Assembly (NCBI GenBank): GCA_947305035.1
Contig: CAMZCV010000065.1
Coordinates: forward strand, 1 to 6,268
Direction: 5' to 3'
DNA: 6,268 nucleotides
Source: an uncultured Coriobacteriales bacterium
GTDB lineage: Bacteria; Actinomycetota; Coriobacteriia; Coriobacteriales; Atopobiaceae
The position numbers and the translations under genes were made by a program. Of the stretch, positions 4,549 to 6,268 are shown one piece after another; positions within the stretch are counted from its first letter, which is position 1, and every line of letters starts with the position of its first letter. The notes under the pieces were generated by a model. The model did not search any database, was not told the origin of the DNA, and saw nothing but the letters and a program-made list of their open reading frames with translations.

Positions 4549-6267
4549 CTACGAGATGAACGCGCGGTACTCGTCCTCGTGGCGCAGGAACGCTATGTAG
4601 GCGTCGAGCTCGGCCATGAAGCCGTCAATCTTGTTGGCACCCTTGGCCTCCTTCTTGTCGGGAAGGATGTTGAGGTTGGTGTCGGTGGTCACCATGACGT
4701 TCATGCGGCACCACCTGTTGACGGGGTTGGCGTTGTCGATGAAGCGCCCAACCCTGTAGTCGGCCCGAATGCGGTTCATGGGGTCTGAGAGCGTCTTGGC
4801 ACCCTGCACCACCTGCTCGCAGCGGTCGCGCCCAATCATCTGCTCCAAGAGCTCGCGGTCGCTGCCGATGATGTGCCACGGGTCGTAGCCAAGCGCGAAG
4901 GTGTAGATGCCGCGCTCGTCGCGAAGCTCCTCTATGAACTGTGCCAGCACCGATGGCGGCACGACGTTACCATCGACCACGCGCATGTATCCCCTGTCGA
5001 TCCACGTCCTGTAGGGGGCATGGTCCTTGGTCGCGTGGCCCCCCACCTTCTCCTGCTCGTCCAGCTTCGCCTGTGGAATCCAGTACATGCTCGTCTCGTA
5101 GATGTGCTCGTCGCCTGGGCGCATGCAGAGAACCTGCGCCGCCGTGAGGTCAACCGACTGGGCGTAGTCGAAGCCGACGATTGCGTAGCGGAATCCCATC
5201 GCGTCGAAGTCCACGACCTCTGGCGAACCGGACTCCTCCCACGTGAGCCACGCACTAGAGCTGTTCTGCGGGATGTTGAAGTCCTTGGTCAGCACCGTGG
5301 GACGGAACGAGGGGTCGTTCTTGGCCTTCTGGACGTTGCTGCGGAGGGCGTCCAGCTTCTTGATGGTGCCGAGCCCTGGGTTGGCCTTGGGCCAGCACGT
5401 CTCGTCATCCATCCAGTCATCGTCGCGGTCGAGCTCCCAGACGAACGCGATGTAGCGGTCATCCTCAATCTCGCCGTTCAGCCAGCGCTCGGTGTAGGCA
5501 TACTGTTCGTCGTAGATGGAGTTGCGCACGAAGTTGGCCGTGGTGATGGACAGCATCATGGGCTGCTCGCGTGAGCTCATGCCCTGCTTGATGTCATCGT
5601 AGGGGCCGCGCGACTTCCACGCAGCGAGCTCGTCGTTGACGCAGTAGTGGACGTTCAGGCCGTCGAGCGGCATGTCCATCGAGATCGTCGTGAGGTAGGA
5701 GTCCGTCGCGTCGTAGAGGATGCCCTGCCGCCGCCGCTGCGGTGCCAGCCCCATGCGGAGCCGCTTCATGAGCGCGGGCGACTGGCGCATCATCTTCTGG
5801 GCAGCGCCGTAGCACAGAGCGGCCTGTGGCTCGGTCACACCAGAGAAGTACCCCTGCACGCCATACTCGCCGTCTGCCACGAGCATGTACAGGCTGATGG
5901 CCGCTGCGAGCTCGGATTTGCCGTTCTTGCGGGCTATGAGGATAAGTACCTCTTGGAACTGCCGCAGCCCCCTGTCATCGACCCAGCCGAACAGCGTCAT
6001 GACCACGAACTTCTGGAACGGCTCTAACCTGAGCCGCTGCCCCGCCTGTCCGGTGGTCAGGCAGCAGAACCGCTCGATGAACGTGACGGCCCTCTGCGCA
6101 CGCTCTGGGTCGTAGTGCCACCGCTTGTAGCCCTCGGCCCTACTCGCGAGAATGTGGCACAGCTGCCGAATCTTGCCAGACGTGACGAACGCGCCGGCCA
6201 GAACGTCCCAGATGTAGCGCCAGCACTCGTCATCGAACGGCGGCTTGTCCAGGTCTAGCTTCATCAC
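4549..6267 (-). CDS. terL: Phage terminase large subunit (TerL; ATPase and nuclease)
   Basis: This is the DNA-packaging motor. It docks on the portal, hydrolyses ATP to pump DNA into the prohead, and cuts the concatemer. The product (572 residues, normal for the Terminase_1/HK97-like family) shows an adenine-binding segment LEPFQKF near residue 81, a variant Walker A ARKNGKSE at 112-119, a Walker B ending in VNDE (D212, E213) and a TTAN coupling motif at 242-245. The C-terminal RNase H-like nuclease has plausible metal-binding acids D367 (GFDYAQ), D462 (GYDPW) and D555 (ELDAY). All ATPase and nuclease elements are intact. The frame is open to the window edge: a GTG at 6267 is followed directly by an ATG at 6264, and the ribosome site is out of view, so the start is unresolved. 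The small terminase gene is expected just beyond the edge. Family assignment is firm. Confidence 0.95.
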   Translation of the reverse strand: MMKLDLDKPPFDDECWRYIWDVLAGAFVTSGKIRQLCHILASRAEGYKRWHYDPERAQRAVTFIERFCCLTTGQAGQRLRLEPFQKFVVMTLFGWVDDRGLRQFQEVLILIARKNGKSELAAAISLYMLVADGEYGVQGYFSGVTEPQAALCYGAAQKMMRQSPALMKRLRMGLAPQRRRQGILYDATDSYLTTISMDMPLDGLNVHYCVNDELAAWKSRGPYDDIKQGMSSREQPMMLSITTANFVRNSIYDEQYAYTERWLNGEIEDDRYIAFVWELDRDDDWMDDETCWPKANPGLGTIKKLDALRSNVQKAKNDPSFRPTVLTKDFNIPQNSSSAWLTWEESGSPEVVDFDAMGFRYAIVGFDYAQSVDLTAAQVLCMRPGDEHIYETSMYWIPQAKLDEQEKVGGHATKDHAPYRTWIDRGYMRVVDGNVVPPSVLAQFIEELRDERGIYTFALGYDPWHIIGSDRELLEQMIGRDRCEQVVQGAKTLSDPMNRIRADYRVGRFIDNANPVNRWCRMNVMVTTDTNLNILPDKKEAKGANKIDGFMAELDAYIAFLRHEDEYRAFIS

Positions 6268-6268
6268 A

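Overview
The window holds the head-morphogenesis module of an HK97-like tailed phage or prophage. Every supportable gene is on the minus strand, so the module is transcribed from the right edge (6268) towards position 1. Gene order is the canonical one: large terminase, portal, prohead protease, major capsid protein, a small basic-tailed protein, a gp6-like head-tail connector, and the first 11 codons of the next gene. The coding sequence is GC-rich and most genes have strong AGGAGG-type ribosome sites. This fits a high-GC Gram-positive host. A gut actinobacterium of the Coriobacteriia is my best guess, supported weakly by the Ig-like repeat in the connector, which is common in surface proteins of that group and of Clostridia. 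The sequence alone does not prove the host, nor whether the phage is integrated.

From right to left: 6267-4549 encodes TerL, whose true start may lie at or beyond the edge. 4548-3984 is a 565-base stretch with no convincing gene. 3983-2703 encodes the portal (GTG start), which overlaps the protease (2703-2035) by one base. The capsid gene (2025-814), a 56-residue gene (801-631) and the connector (614-30) follow with gaps of 9 to 16 bases. The connector stop overlaps the next start in an ATGA. Apart from the TerL-portal gap the genes are tightly packed and look translationally coupled.

The proteins work together in a known way. Capsid protein with an N-terminal delta domain assembles around the portal, the protease removes the delta domain, TerL pumps and cuts DNA through the portal, and the connector closes the head for tail joining.

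Two things are unusual. First, the TerL-portal gap is AT-richer than its surroundings in part and unusually full of structure. It has a hairpin plus T-run just after TerL, an 83-base nearly perfect stem, an 11-base direct repeat at both ends (exactly 460 bases apart), a 12-base direct repeat, a sigma70-like promoter, and a clean intrinsic terminator directly in front of the portal ribosome site. This could be a late-gene control region (a promoter-leader-terminator arrangement reminiscent of lambda pR'/tR'), a small structured RNA, or an inserted element. Second, the head-tail connector carries a C-terminal Ig-like domain of the kind seen in surface adhesins. No complete, clearly new biological system is demonstrated in the window.
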